DNA from: an uncultured Clostridia bacterium
Lineage (GTDB): Bacteria; Bacillota; Clostridia; TANB77; CAG-508
Reading direction: 5' to 3'
Length of the DNA stretch: 7,475 nt
NCBI GenBank assembly: GCA_934101145.1
Contig: CAKOPZ010000030.1
Location: forward strand, 1-7,475
Each line of letters begins with the position of its first letter. Position 1 is the first letter of the stretch. The notes under the pieces are model-generated. The model saw only the letters and a list, made by a program, of their open reading frames with translations. It did not search any database and had not been told where the DNA came from. The position numbers and the translations under genes are program-made. This document shows positions 1 to 6,442 of this stretch, in pieces.

Positions 1-92
1 CTAAATGTAGCTTCAGGAATTGAATGTTCTCTTGCATATTCGGTTTTAGATTTTCCACTTGCTCTGTACTGGTCTAGGTGCATCTGTTTTTC
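1..92 (-). pseudogene. Fragment of a transposase-type helix-turn-helix protein, running off the window edge
   Basis: Read on the minus strand, about 30 open codons run off the left edge: MHLDQYRASGKSKTEYAREH followed by SIPEATF. The pattern 'yRaSGkSKteyArehsIPeaTF' resembles the N-terminal helix-turn-helix of transposase accessory proteins (IS66 TnpA-like and related), in which a short 'SGlSktaFa' helix precedes a recognition helix. There is an ATG at 81-83, but the frame stays open back to a stop at 93-95 and no ribosome binding site is seen, so the start may be internal or lost. The fragment directly abuts the truncated 3' end of the epimerase pseudogene, so the junction near 84-92 probably marks an insertion or deletion endpoint. 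The family assignment rests on a short stretch and is tentative. Confidence 0.4.
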
Positions 93-513
93 TTAATATT
101 TTTTCCATAAAGGCCTGGTAAATGAACAATTAAATAATCTTCAAAATTATTCTTTACCCATTCTTCTAAATAATAACGATTTTTACCATATGGTTGTAAA
201 TCATTAACATCAATATTTGAATTCTCATCAACATCAATAGGATTTTTATAAATATCTATTGTTGAAATAAGAACAATTTTTTAGGGTTAATTTTCTTTAT
301 ATTTTCTATTGCACCTTCTATTATTCTAAAATCCTCTTCTGGAAATTTATTTGCAATAAATTTTTGAGCTGGCACTCCACTATATACTAACAACTCTGGA
401 TTAGTTCCATATGCTTCTTCAACATTTCTGCTATCATACAATACATCAAAATTATGTTTTGCCTCTATATTTTAACCAACAAATCCAGAATATCCTACTA
501 ATACATCTTTCAT
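74..513 (-). pseudogene. Broken NAD(P)-dependent epimerase/dehydratase (extended SDR), truncated
   Basis: The remnant reads from an ATG at 511-513 (GGAAG ribosome binding site upstream) as MKDVLVGYSGFVG, a Rossmann GxxGxxG start. An in-frame TAA follows at 472-474, where relatives have Ser (GFVGSN). The same frame resumes as NIEAKHNFDVLYDSRN and runs to about 277. A run of six T at 277-282 is one base short; adding one restores the continuation IVLISTIDIYKNPIDVDENS and later YGKNRYYLEEW, the YxxxR/K region of the family. After PGLYGKNIKKN the similarity stops and a TAG follows at 74-76. About half the expected protein is missing at the 3' end. Three lesions make it non-functional. It lies about 60 nt downstream of the short-chain dehydrogenase and was probably co-transcribed with it. 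Its likely ancestral role was sugar-nucleotide epimerisation; the substrate is unknown. Confidence 0.75.
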
Positions 514-572
514 ACTTACTTCCAACATTATTTCTTTACATTATTTATCTAATCTATAATTTCTACACAATT

Positions 573-1340
573 TTACATTTTTCCTTCTTTTCTTGTTTGC
601 ATATGGTATGATATTTCCTCAACTATCAAATCAGGAGTTATTTCAGTTAGAACTCTTGCAGTTTTAACCAATCCTCCTGGAATAATTACAAACTTGCCTT
701 TTAGCATTTTATTAATTGCATAATCCGCAACTTTTTGGCTTGAAAGACCTGGAATATTAAATTTAACATCTGCCACATTATTAAAATTTGTATTAACAGG
801 TCCTGGACAAAGCACACTTAATTTTACATTTGAATGAGCCTTTTTAAGTTCCTTATGAACTGCTCTGGTCAAAGATAAAACATAATTTTTTGTTGCATAA
901 TATGTAGCCATAAGAGGCCCAGGCATAAATCCAGCAATAGATGCAACATTTAAAATATGTCCTTCGTTTCTTTTTATCATATCTTGCAAATATAATTTCA
1001 TCAAAATATGATATGCCATAACATTTGTCTCAATCATACTTATTTCTTTATCTAAACTTGTATCTGTAAATTTTCCAAATAAACCAAATCCGGCATTATT
1101 TATTAGTATATCAATATTTTTAACTTGCTCATGTAATTTATAGCAATTTTCTTTATTAGATAAATCTATAGATAAGATTTCTATATTTACATCATCTCTT
1201 ATTTTTAAAATATCCTCTTTAACAGTCTTTAATCCATTTTCATTTCTTGCAACAAGTACAAGATCATAACCTCTACTTGCAAGATTTCTTGCCATGTCTC
1301 TTCCAATTCCAGAAGAAGCTCCTGTTATTAAAGCTTTCAT
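573..1340 (-). CDS. Short-chain dehydrogenase/reductase (classical SDR)
   Basis: This is a 255-residue cytosolic NAD(P)-dependent oxidoreductase, the normal length for classical SDRs. The cofactor motif TGASSGIG is at residues 6-13 and NNAG at 81-84. The catalytic tetrad can be read as N106 (ETNV), S134 (VASIAG), Y147 and K151 (YYATK), and CPGPVNT at 178-184 closes the active site. The sequence resembles the DltE/YqjQ-like group of bacterial SDRs, whose substrates are mostly unknown, so no substrate is assigned. The start is supported by GGAGGT five bases before the ATG and by a sigma-A promoter just upstream. The gene is complete and shows no damage. The decayed epimerase gene follows it in the same direction. 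Confidence 0.93.
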   Translation of the reverse strand: MKALITGASSGIGRDMARNLASRGYDLVLVARNENGLKTVKEDILKIRDDVNIEILSIDLSNKENCYKLHEQVKNIDILINNAGFGLFGKFTDTSLDKEISMIETNVMAYHILMKLYLQDMIKRNEGHILNVASIAGFMPGPLMATYYATKNYVLSLTRAVHKELKKAHSNVKLSVLCPGPVNTNFNNVADVKFNIPGLSSQKVADYAINKMLKGKFVIIPGGLVKTARVLTEITPDLIVEEISYHMQTRKEGKM

Positions 1341-1371
1341 ATTACCTCCATAAGATTATTCGCTGTTGTAA

Positions 1372-1399
1372 ATTATATCATAGAATTTAATAAAAACAA
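1372..1399 (-). promoter_or_regulatory. Sigma-A promoter of the short-chain dehydrogenase gene
   Basis: On the minus strand TTGTTT (1394-1399) and TATAAT (1372-1377) are separated by 16 bp, and TGA precedes the -10 box as an extended -10 element. Transcription would start near 1365, giving a leader of about 25 nt. The -35 box lies inside one arm of the tspO terminator, so the terminator and the next promoter share sequence. Confidence 0.55.
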
Positions 1400-1443
1400 G
1401 TCTTTTAAAAATTGTATTATATTTTTAAAAGAACTTGTTTTTT
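1392..1443 (-). terminator. Rho-independent terminator of tspO
   Basis: Arms at 1392-1411 and 1422-1442 are complementary over about 20 bp with one bulged A and a 10-nt loop. On the minus strand the stem ends in TTTTTATT, about 45 nt after the tspO stop. The opposite strand also has a T-rich tail, so the element can work both ways. Confidence 0.7.
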
Positions 1444-1488
1444 AATTTTATTTTATCTATATTATTCAGTTCTAACATCAAGTAATAT

Positions 1489-1950
1489 CTACTTATTTAA
1501 AATATAAATTGCCACATTTAAATATGTTGCAAACAATACCCACAACAAATATGGAATCTGTAATATTCCAGAGACTTTATCTTTTTTATAAAACTTTGAT
1601 ATCATAACAACAATTAGTAGAAGTAACAGAATAATCCATATAATTGAAAATAACCTCCATTTTGCAACAAAGAAGAAAATAGACCATAAACAATTTACTA
1701 CTAATTGAATATAATATATCCAGTCAATTTCAGAATCAGTCAATCTTTTGCTCTTCAAAATACCATATGAAATGCCCATTAATATATATATAATAGTCCA
1801 TACAATTGGAAAAGCAATTGATGGTGGAGATAAAAATGGCTTTTCTAAAGAATTATAATCAATTGATGAAGAAATTATCAGACCTATAACTCCTCCCACA
1901 ATCACTGGTATCAATATTGATTTAACATATATTCTTGTTTTTTCTTTCAT
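1489..1950 (-). CDS. tspO: TspO/MBR family membrane protein
   Basis: This 153-residue protein has the usual TspO length and five hydrophobic segments at about 11-30, 45-64, 78-96, 101-119 and 128-150. Family signatures are visible: KPFLSPPSIAFPIVWTIIY at 37-55, the NxLWS motif at 87-91, and QIPYLLWVLFATYLN near the C-terminus. TspO proteins bind tetrapyrroles and are linked to porphyrin handling or stress; the role in anaerobic Clostridia is not settled. The start is supported by AGGGG about eight bases before the ATG. It appears to be a single-gene transcript: a dyad with a TTGACA lies upstream and a terminator downstream. Confidence 0.92.
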   Translation of the reverse strand: MKEKTRIYVKSILIPVIVGGVIGLIISSSIDYNSLEKPFLSPPSIAFPIVWTIIYILMGISYGILKSKRLTDSEIDWIYYIQLVVNCLWSIFFFVAKWRLFSIIWIILLLLLIVVMISKFYKKDKVSGILQIPYLLWVLFATYLNVAIYILNK

Positions 1951-1983
1951 ATAACACCCCTGTTTGTATTATATGATGTATAA

Positions 1984-2037
1984 ATAACAATTAAAACTCT
2001 TATTTTTTGTCAACCACTTAAATTTTTGGTTGACAAA
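1984..2037 (-). promoter_or_regulatory. Perfect dyad and possible tspO promoter/operator
   Basis: TTTGTCAACCA (2006-2016) and TGGTTGACAAA (2027-2037) form a perfect 11-bp inverted repeat with a 10-nt spacer. No T-run follows on either strand, so it is not a typical terminator. On the minus strand the tspO-proximal half contains a consensus -35 box TTGACA (2008-2013). An 18-bp spacer leads to a weak -10 candidate TGTTAT (1984-1989). A dyad overlapping a -35 box suggests an operator controlling tspO. The dyad is seen directly; the regulatory role is inferred. Confidence 0.4.
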
Positions 2038-2063
2038 TCGTTTACATTTACAACATTTTTCTT

Positions 2064-2468
2064 TTATTTAACTGCTATAAAACTTAATTTTTCAATGTTA
2101 GAACAGTTACAGTTTCGATATGGCTCGGACACTTTCTGTAGATAGTTTTCTTGAGCCTCGTATGATGACTGTTGACTTTTACTTTCTTCAGTTATCAAAT
2201 TTTCTTTTACAACTGAATTCTTGTTATCTTCTTCGCACTTGATTTCATTGCCACTTTTTAGGATAAAAGTTATCACTCTTGGATTTCCTTTGCTACCCTT
2301 TTCTTCTATTATAACTTTTTCTATCATTAATTCAAAGACATCTTTATCAAAATTTGGCATAATTTCATTGTCCTTAAATAATGTTTTAAATTTGTTTAAT
2401 CCTTGATTTAAACTCATTGAATCTTCTATCTCTAGTTGTAAGTGTTCTTTTGTTATCTTATTAATTTT
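2064..2468 (-). pseudogene. C-terminal remnant of a large serine recombinase
   Basis: The open frame reads NKITKEHLQLEIEDSMSLNQ, then GLNKFKTLFKDNEIMPNFDK, then DVFELMIEKVIIEEKG and PRVITFILKSGNEIKC. The block 'FdkdvFelmIEkVIIxE...vITFILKSG' is typical of the C-terminal end of resolvase-type large serine recombinases from phages and conjugative elements. Coding continuity extends upstream of the only ATG (2415-2417) back to a stop near 2470. The catalytic resolvase domain and most of the recombinase domain are therefore missing. No ribosome binding site precedes the ATG. It cannot be an active recombinase; it most likely marks a lost mobile element. The last residues (SEPYRNCNCSNIEKLSF) are not familiar and may be read-through into foreign sequence. 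Confidence 0.65.
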
Positions 2469-2525
2469 TTATTGCATATTTAAAACCAAGAATTTTTTAT
2501 TTTTCTGTAAAAACTTTTTAAAACC

Positions 2526-2557
2526 ATAGGACGAATTTTTTTAATTTTTCGTCCTAT
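2526..2557 (-). terminator. Hairpin downstream of the Fic gene (distal of a tandem pair)
   Basis: ATAGGACGAA (2526-2535) and TTCGTCCTAT (2548-2557) form a perfect 10-bp stem with a 12-nt T/A-only loop. The minus transcript continues GGTTTTAAAAAGTTTTT, an imperfect U tract. On the plus strand AAATTTTTATAAG follows. It is probably the main terminator of the Fic transcript. Confidence 0.5.
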
Positions 2558-2562
2558 AAATT

Positions 2563-2600
2563 TTTATAAGTCAATTTTTTCAATTTTTTCGGCTTATAAA
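2563..2600 (-). terminator. Hairpin immediately after the Fic stop codon (proximal of a tandem pair)
   Basis: TTTATAAGTC (2563-2572) pairs with GGCTTATAAA (2591-2600), giving 10 bp with one G-T wobble around an 18-nt A/T-rich loop. It starts two bases after the Fic stop codon. The stem is AT-rich, so termination by this hairpin alone would be weak; it may instead protect the 3' end. Confidence 0.35.
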
Positions 2601-2602
2601 TT

Positions 2603-3739
2603 TTATTTTAAAAATAAATCTATATATTTTTGAAAAGCAAATACTTGATTTCTACTATATCCTGTTGTTTCTACTATTACATTATTTTCTAATAAGACAT
2701 TTACTGTATCTTTTAACGTTGATGGTCTTATATTAGTTATTTCCATCAATTTTTTCCTATTAATTATTGGCTCATTATACAAAACCTCAATTACTTTCTT
2801 TGCATTTTCTGCTTTAATTGGTAAATCTAATATAACTTTATCCATTTCCATTGTTAGTTCAACTACATTTCTAAATTTTTCTTTTGCTATTTTTGATGTT
2901 TCTATAACCGCTTCTAGGAAAAATTTAATCCAAGCTATCATATCATTATGGGTTCTAACTCTTGTTAGCATATCATAATATGTATCTTTGTTTCTTTCAA
3001 TATAATCAGAAATATATAAACAAGATTTCTCTAACATTCCTTTACTTTGAATATATAATGGAATAAGTAATCTTCCAATTCTTCCATTGCCATCTAAAAA
3101 TGGATGTATAGATTCAAATTGATAATGTAAAATCGCAATTTTTATTAAATCTGGTGTATCTATCTCTTCATTATTTATGAATTTTTCAAAATCCGATAAA
3201 CATTCTGCAACTTCTGTATGTGGTGGAGGAACATATACTGCTGTACTTGGCATGCTACCACCAATCCAATTTTGTGATACTCTAAATTCTCCTGGTGTTT
3301 TATGTTCTCCACGAACTCCTTGCATTAATATCTCATGAATTTCTCTTATTAATCTAGTACATACTGGAAAACCTTCTCTTATTCTTTCAACTCCATAATT
3401 CGTAGCTTTAACATAGTTTTGTACTTCTTCCCAGTCATCTCTTTTTTCTGGATTAATGTCAGTTACATCTAATAAATCTTCTTCTACAGTAGTTCTTGTT
3501 CCCTCTATTCTGCTTGATTTATTAGCTTCAATTTTTACATGCATTTTAATATATAAATCTACATTTGGTATTAATAACGAATATGCATTTAGTTCTCCTA
3601 TTTGTCTATTGGCTTCTGCTAACAGTTTGTCCAATTTTGTGTCATCCCATCCCCAGTTATAGTTTATTTTACTAGGAATAAATGCTTTATAATCATTCAT
3701 TTTTACATATTCGCCTGATTTATATTCTTCAAGTTTCAT
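2603..3739 (-). CDS. Fic family protein (class II, N-terminal inhibitory helix), likely AMP-transferase
   Basis: This 378-residue protein matches the Fic_N-Fic-winged-helix layout. The core HPFLDGNGRIGR (212-223) carries the catalytic His212, the Mg2+-binding Asp216 and the phosphate-binding Gly/Asn/Arg of an active Fic enzyme. It normally moves AMP from ATP to a Ser, Thr or Tyr hydroxyl of a target. An N-terminal SSRIEG (75-80) fits the [S/T]xxxE[G/N] inhibitory motif, so Glu79 should keep the enzyme off by default. STAVYVPPP (165-173) is the substrate-positioning flap. Residues about 312-360 look like a winged helix, suggesting DNA binding or autoregulation. The start is well supported by AAGGAGGG six bases before the ATG. 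Neighbours are a recombinase stub and eroded ORFs, so it may have arrived with a mobile element. The target is unknown. Confidence 0.93.
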   Translation of the reverse strand: MKLEEYKSGEYVKMNDYKAFIPSKINYNWGWDDTKLDKLLAEANRQIGELNAYSLLIPNVDLYIKMHVKIEANKSSRIEGTRTTVEEDLLDVTDINPEKRDDWEEVQNYVKATNYGVERIREGFPVCTRLIREIHEILMQGVRGEHKTPGEFRVSQNWIGGSMPSTAVYVPPPHTEVAECLSDFEKFINNEEIDTPDLIKIAILHYQFESIHPFLDGNGRIGRLLIPLYIQSKGMLEKSCLYISDYIERNKDTYYDMLTRVRTHNDMIAWIKFFLEAVIETSKIAKEKFRNVVELTMEMDKVILDLPIKAENAKKVIEVLYNEPIINRKKLMEITNIRPSTLKDTVNVLLENNVIVETTGYSRNQVFAFQKYIDLFLK

Positions 3740-3789
3740 TACTATCCCTCCTTACAGTTTTATGTTCTAAATATTCTGTTTCTATATTC

Positions 3790-4019
3790 TTATAATTTTT
3801 CTCCTTTGATTGCTTTTTTTAATGGTTTACTAACTGGCATTTCAAATTTTCATTCAAATTTTTTTCTATATCATCTGCTTCTTCTTTATCTTTTAGCACT
3901 ATGTAAAAATTTTGTTGACTAGCAATTGATTTTGAAGATTTTTCATTCCATAAATTACACTTTTCATTTGATACTAATAAATCATAGGTCCATATTTTAT
4001 TACTTTCATTTTTATTAAA
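3790..4019 (-). pseudogene. Decayed coding fragment of unknown function
   Basis: Between the Fic and RlmD-type genes, the minus strand has 66 open codons without a start codon (stop at 4020-4022). They read NESNKIWTYDLLVSNEK, then SIASQQNFYIVLKDKEEADD, then NENLKCQLVNH and a stop. The composition looks like real protein rather than noise. One missing A near 3838 would join it to the frame MPVSKPLKKAIKGEKL, which ends at 3790-3792, so a one-base deletion is the simplest reading. The 5' end is missing and no family is recognised. It lies just before the Fic ribosome binding site, so the ancestral gene probably preceded Fic in one operon. Confidence 0.4.
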
Positions 4020-4027
4020 TTAAAATT

Positions 4028-4225
4028 TTAGAATCTTTTAAATAAATTTTTTATTAAGTTAAGAATTTTATTGTACCATTTTTCTTCTACTAATATCATT
4101 CTTGTTTCTAAATTTTGTTGTTTTTCTTTGCCAAATCTTCCTTTTTGTTCCAAAGTTATAATTTCTGAAACCATATCAAAATCAAGTATTACATGTCTTG
4201 TTTTAGTTGTAGCACTGCCACACAC
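4028..4225 (-). other. Short uncertain ORF overlapping the 3' end of the rlmD-type gene
   Basis: A 65-codon frame starts with GTG inside the methyltransferase gene and overlaps it by 37 bases. An internal ATG (4172-4174) would give 48 residues starting MVSEIITLEQKGRFGKEKQQ and ending in KILNLIKNLFKRF. Neither start has a convincing ribosome binding site. The part beyond the overlap looks protein-like, with a charged middle and an amphipathic, Lys-rich end. It could be a relic of a downstream gene joined to the end of the methyltransferase. No function is proposed. Together with the fragment at 3790-4019 it fills the otherwise gene-free stretch 3740-4188. Confidence 0.25.
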
Positions 4226-5562
4226 TCCACATGGCTTGTAAATGGAAACATATCGACTGGCTGAATTTCACAAACATTATATTTATCCTCAAGTAAACTC
4301 AAATCTCTTGTTAAAGTTGCAGGATTACAACTTACATATACAATCCTATCAACTTCTAAATCTAGCAACTTATTTATTGTATGCTCATCAAGTCCTCGTC
4401 TTGGAGGATCAACAATTATAACACTTGGAGAAACAGCATTATCTCTAAGCATTTTTTCAAATACATGTTCAACATCTCCTGCCATAAATTCAATATTATC
4501 TATACCATTTTTCTTAGCATTTTCTTTAGCCATCTCTATTGCTTCTTCTACTATTTCTATTCCATAAACTTTCTTTACATATTTTGATGCAAATATACCA
4601 ATTGTTCCAATACCACAATATAAATCACACAAAATATCATCTTGTTTTAATTTTGCACCTTCTATAGCTTTATTATATAGCACCTCTGTTTGAACAGGAT
4701 TTGTTTGATAAAAAGATTTTGCAGATATTTTAAAAATATAATCTCCCAAACGGTCCTCTATATAATCATTTCCATATAAAACAATATTCTTATCCCCTAA
4801 TATAACATTTGTATTATTAGAATTTATATTTTTTATAATGGATTTAATATTAGTAAATTTCTCAGTAAGTCGCTTTACAATATACTGTTCATCCTCTATA
4901 TCTTCTCTATTAGTCACAATCACACACATAACTTCATTTGTATGTATTCCTATTTTTACTATAACATGCCTAATAAATCCCTTCCTGCTTTTTTCATCAT
5001 ATGCAGAAATATGCATCTCATTAAAAATGTTCAAAAGCTCATTTGCAATCATTTGAGCGGTTTCATTTTGAATCAAACATTTATCTGTTTCTATAATATC
5101 ATGTGTTCTATTTGCAAAAACTCCCATAATATTTTTTCCATCTTTTCCTCTTCCAACAGGATATTGTAATTTATTCCTATAATAATAAGGATTATCCATC
5201 CCTATTGTTTTCATTACTTTTACTTTGTTTTTCATCGATTTATTAACCAAATTTTGAACCATATCTTGTTTCATCTTAAGTGTATAATCATAATCAATAT
5301 GTCTTAAACTACAACCTCCACACCTTTTGTATGTTTTACACTCTGGTTCTCTTCTACTATTTGACTTTTTAACTATTTCTAGAACTTTGCCATAAGCAAA
5401 ATTTTTATTTACCTTAACAATTAAAATTCTACATTTTTCGCCTTTAATTGCATTATCTACAAATACTGTAAAATTATCTATCTTTGCAATACCCTCACCA
5501 TTGCATCCATTATCTATTATCTCAACACTATATTCTTCATTTTTTTCAATATTTATCGACAT
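4189..5562 (-). CDS. rlmD: 23S rRNA (uracil-C5)-methyltransferase, RlmD/RlmCD type
   Basis: This is a complete 457-residue enzyme of the TrmA/RumA family, which methylates C5 of uridines in 23S rRNA using S-adenosylmethionine. Residues about 1-65 form the RNA-binding TRAM domain. Cys75, Cys81, Cys84 and Cys162 match the 4Fe-4S ligands of RumA. The SAM site DLYCGIGTIG is at 313-322, DPPRRG at 385-390 contributes to the active site, and SCNPATL (411-417) holds the catalytic nucleophile Cys412. In Bacillus subtilis a single homologue (RlmCD) modifies both U747 and U1939. Firmicutes often carry several paralogues, so the exact uridine cannot be read from sequence. AGAGGA precedes the ATG by about eight bases, and a consensus promoter lies upstream. 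I see no clear terminator after the stop. Confidence 0.93.
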   Translation of the reverse strand: MSINIEKNEEYSVEIIDNGCNGEGIAKIDNFTVFVDNAIKGEKCRILIVKVNKNFAYGKVLEIVKKSNSRREPECKTYKRCGGCSLRHIDYDYTLKMKQDMVQNLVNKSMKNKVKVMKTIGMDNPYYYRNKLQYPVGRGKDGKNIMGVFANRTHDIIETDKCLIQNETAQMIANELLNIFNEMHISAYDEKSRKGFIRHVIVKIGIHTNEVMCVIVTNREDIEDEQYIVKRLTEKFTNIKSIIKNINSNNTNVILGDKNIVLYGNDYIEDRLGDYIFKISAKSFYQTNPVQTEVLYNKAIEGAKLKQDDILCDLYCGIGTIGIFASKYVKKVYGIEIVEEAIEMAKENAKKNGIDNIEFMAGDVEHVFEKMLRDNAVSPSVIIVDPPRRGLDEHTINKLLDLEVDRIVYVSCNPATLTRDLSLLEDKYNVCEIQPVDMFPFTSHVECVAVLQLKQDM

Positions 5563-5599
5563 ATTTTAATCCTCTCATATATTAACCTAATTTCAATAC

Positions 5600-5629
5600 A
5601 TTATAATATTTTGTTTTACATTATGTCAA
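5600..5629 (-). promoter_or_regulatory. Sigma-A promoter of the rlmD-type gene
   Basis: On the minus strand a perfect TTGACA (5624-5629) and a perfect TATAAT (5600-5605) are separated by 18 bp. Transcription would start near 5593, giving a leader of about 30 nt before the ATG at 5560-5562. Confidence 0.75.
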
Positions 5630-5681
5630 TATATCTCGCTTGTTTTGCTAATTTCATAGTAGATTTTTTCTATTTATGTTA

Positions 5682-5706
5682 TATAATAGTTTAAAGGAGA
5701 AACTTT
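5682..5706 (+). promoter_or_regulatory. Sortase -10 box and ribosome binding site
   Basis: TATAAT (5682-5687) lies just before AAAGGAGA (5693-5700), seven bases from the sortase ATG. The ribosome binding site fixes the start. The -10 has no good -35 partner, and a start point near 5694 would leave only about 12 nt of leader, so the promoter call is weaker than the ribosome binding site. Confidence 0.4.
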
Positions 5707-6333
5707 ATGGAAAAACATTTTGAAAAGTCTACTAGCAATAGTAACAAAAATATAAAGGCAAAACCAACACATTTGCAACAAACAAAAACCTCAAAAAAAA
5801 ATAAAGACGTAGCCGGTTGGCTTCAAGTAAATGGAACTAATATCAATTATCCATTTGTACAAACTACAAATAATGACTACTACTTAACTCACTCATTTAG
5901 TAAAGACTACAACCAAGCAGATTGGGTGTTTTTAGATTACAGAAACAATTTAAAATCTTTTAACAAAACTACCATTATCTATGCTCATTCACGATTAGAT
6001 AAAACCATGTTTGGCTCACTAAAAAATCTTTTAAAAAGTAACTGGTATGATAATAAAGACAATCACATTATAAAATTATCAACTAAAAATCAAAATACAT
6101 TATGGCAGGTATTTAGTGTTTACCATTTACCTACAACAAATGACTATTTAAAAATAAATTTTAGTAGTAATAGTGAATTTAAAACATTTGCTAAAATGCT
6201 TCAAGACCGCAGTGTATATAAATTTAATACTGCAGTAAGTGAAAAAGATAAAATTTTAACTTTATCCACATGTTATAAAAACAATCAAAAAATGGTTATG
6301 CATGCTAAACTTATAAAATACTCAAATAAATAA
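5707..6333 (+). CDS. srtB: Class B sortase, unanchored and with an atypical catalytic residue
   Basis: This 208-residue protein has the class B sortase core. DVAGWLQVNGTNINYPFVQ (34-52) opens the domain, IIYAHS holds the catalytic His94, and TLSTC (185-189) holds the nucleophile Cys189. Sortases are transpeptidases that cleave a sorting signal and attach proteins to the cell wall or to pilins. Two points are odd. The N-terminal 33 residues are Lys/Ser/Asn-rich and polar, with no signal peptide or membrane helix, although sortases normally need one. The residue aligned with the catalytic Arg (R-x-V-V-x-A-K-L in relatives) is Lys195 in QKMVMHAKL. The start is firm (AAAGGAGA, then ATG), so a hidden upstream anchor is unlikely. 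No sortase substrate or pilin gene is seen in the window. It could be a degenerating sortase or a specialised one. Confidence 0.88.
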   Translation: MEKHFEKSTSNSNKNIKAKPTHLQQTKTSKKNKDVAGWLQVNGTNINYPFVQTTNNDYYLTHSFSKDYNQADWVFLDYRNNLKSFNKTTIIYAHSRLDKTMFGSLKNLLKSNWYDNKDNHIIKLSTKNQNTLWQVFSVYHLPTTNDYLKINFSSNSEFKTFAKMLQDRSVYKFNTAVSEKDKILTLSTCYKNNQKMVMHAKLIKYSNK

Positions 6334-6353
6334 CAGATTATATAATAAAGTTT

Positions 6354-6390
6354 AAAACCTGTGCTATCAAATATGATAGCACAGGTTTTT
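6354..6390 (+). terminator. Rho-independent terminator of the sortase gene
   Basis: AAAACCTGTGCTATCA (6354-6369) and TGATAGCACAGGTTTT (6374-6389) form a perfect 16-bp stem with a 4-nt loop and a closing T-run. It begins about 20 nt after the sortase stop. The A-run on the left lets it also act on the minus strand. Confidence 0.9.
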
Positions 6391-6393
6391 AGC

Positions 6394-6435
6394 AAAAAAG
6401 AAACCTCTTTCGAGGCAAAGAATAATTTCTTTTTA
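6394..6435 (-). terminator. Terminator of the 117-residue hypothetical protein gene
   Basis: CCTC (6404-6407) and GAGG (6412-6415) close a four-base loop that reads GAAA on the minus strand, giving a stable GAAA tetraloop. Outer AAAAAGAAA and TTTCTTTTT segments can extend the stem. On the minus strand TTTCTTTTTT follows. It lies directly after the hypothetical gene and back to back with the sortase terminator. Confidence 0.55.
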
Positions 6436-6442
6436 TTAAAGA

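Noticed and set aside
411..611. A 66-codon plus-strand frame rich in Ile, Tyr and Leu
   Set aside because: It lies opposite the epimerase remnant and the end of the dehydrogenase, has no ribosome binding site, and its content reflects AT-rich antisense sequence.
2006..2037. A rho-independent terminator or a biotin-repressor operator
   Set aside because: Neither strand has a T-run after the stem, and the spacing between half-sites (12 bp) is shorter than I expect for a biotin operator; no biotin gene is nearby.
2221..2406. A plus-strand frame opposite the recombinase remnant
   Set aside because: The opposite strand shows a recognisable recombinase C-terminus; this frame has no start signal or family likeness.
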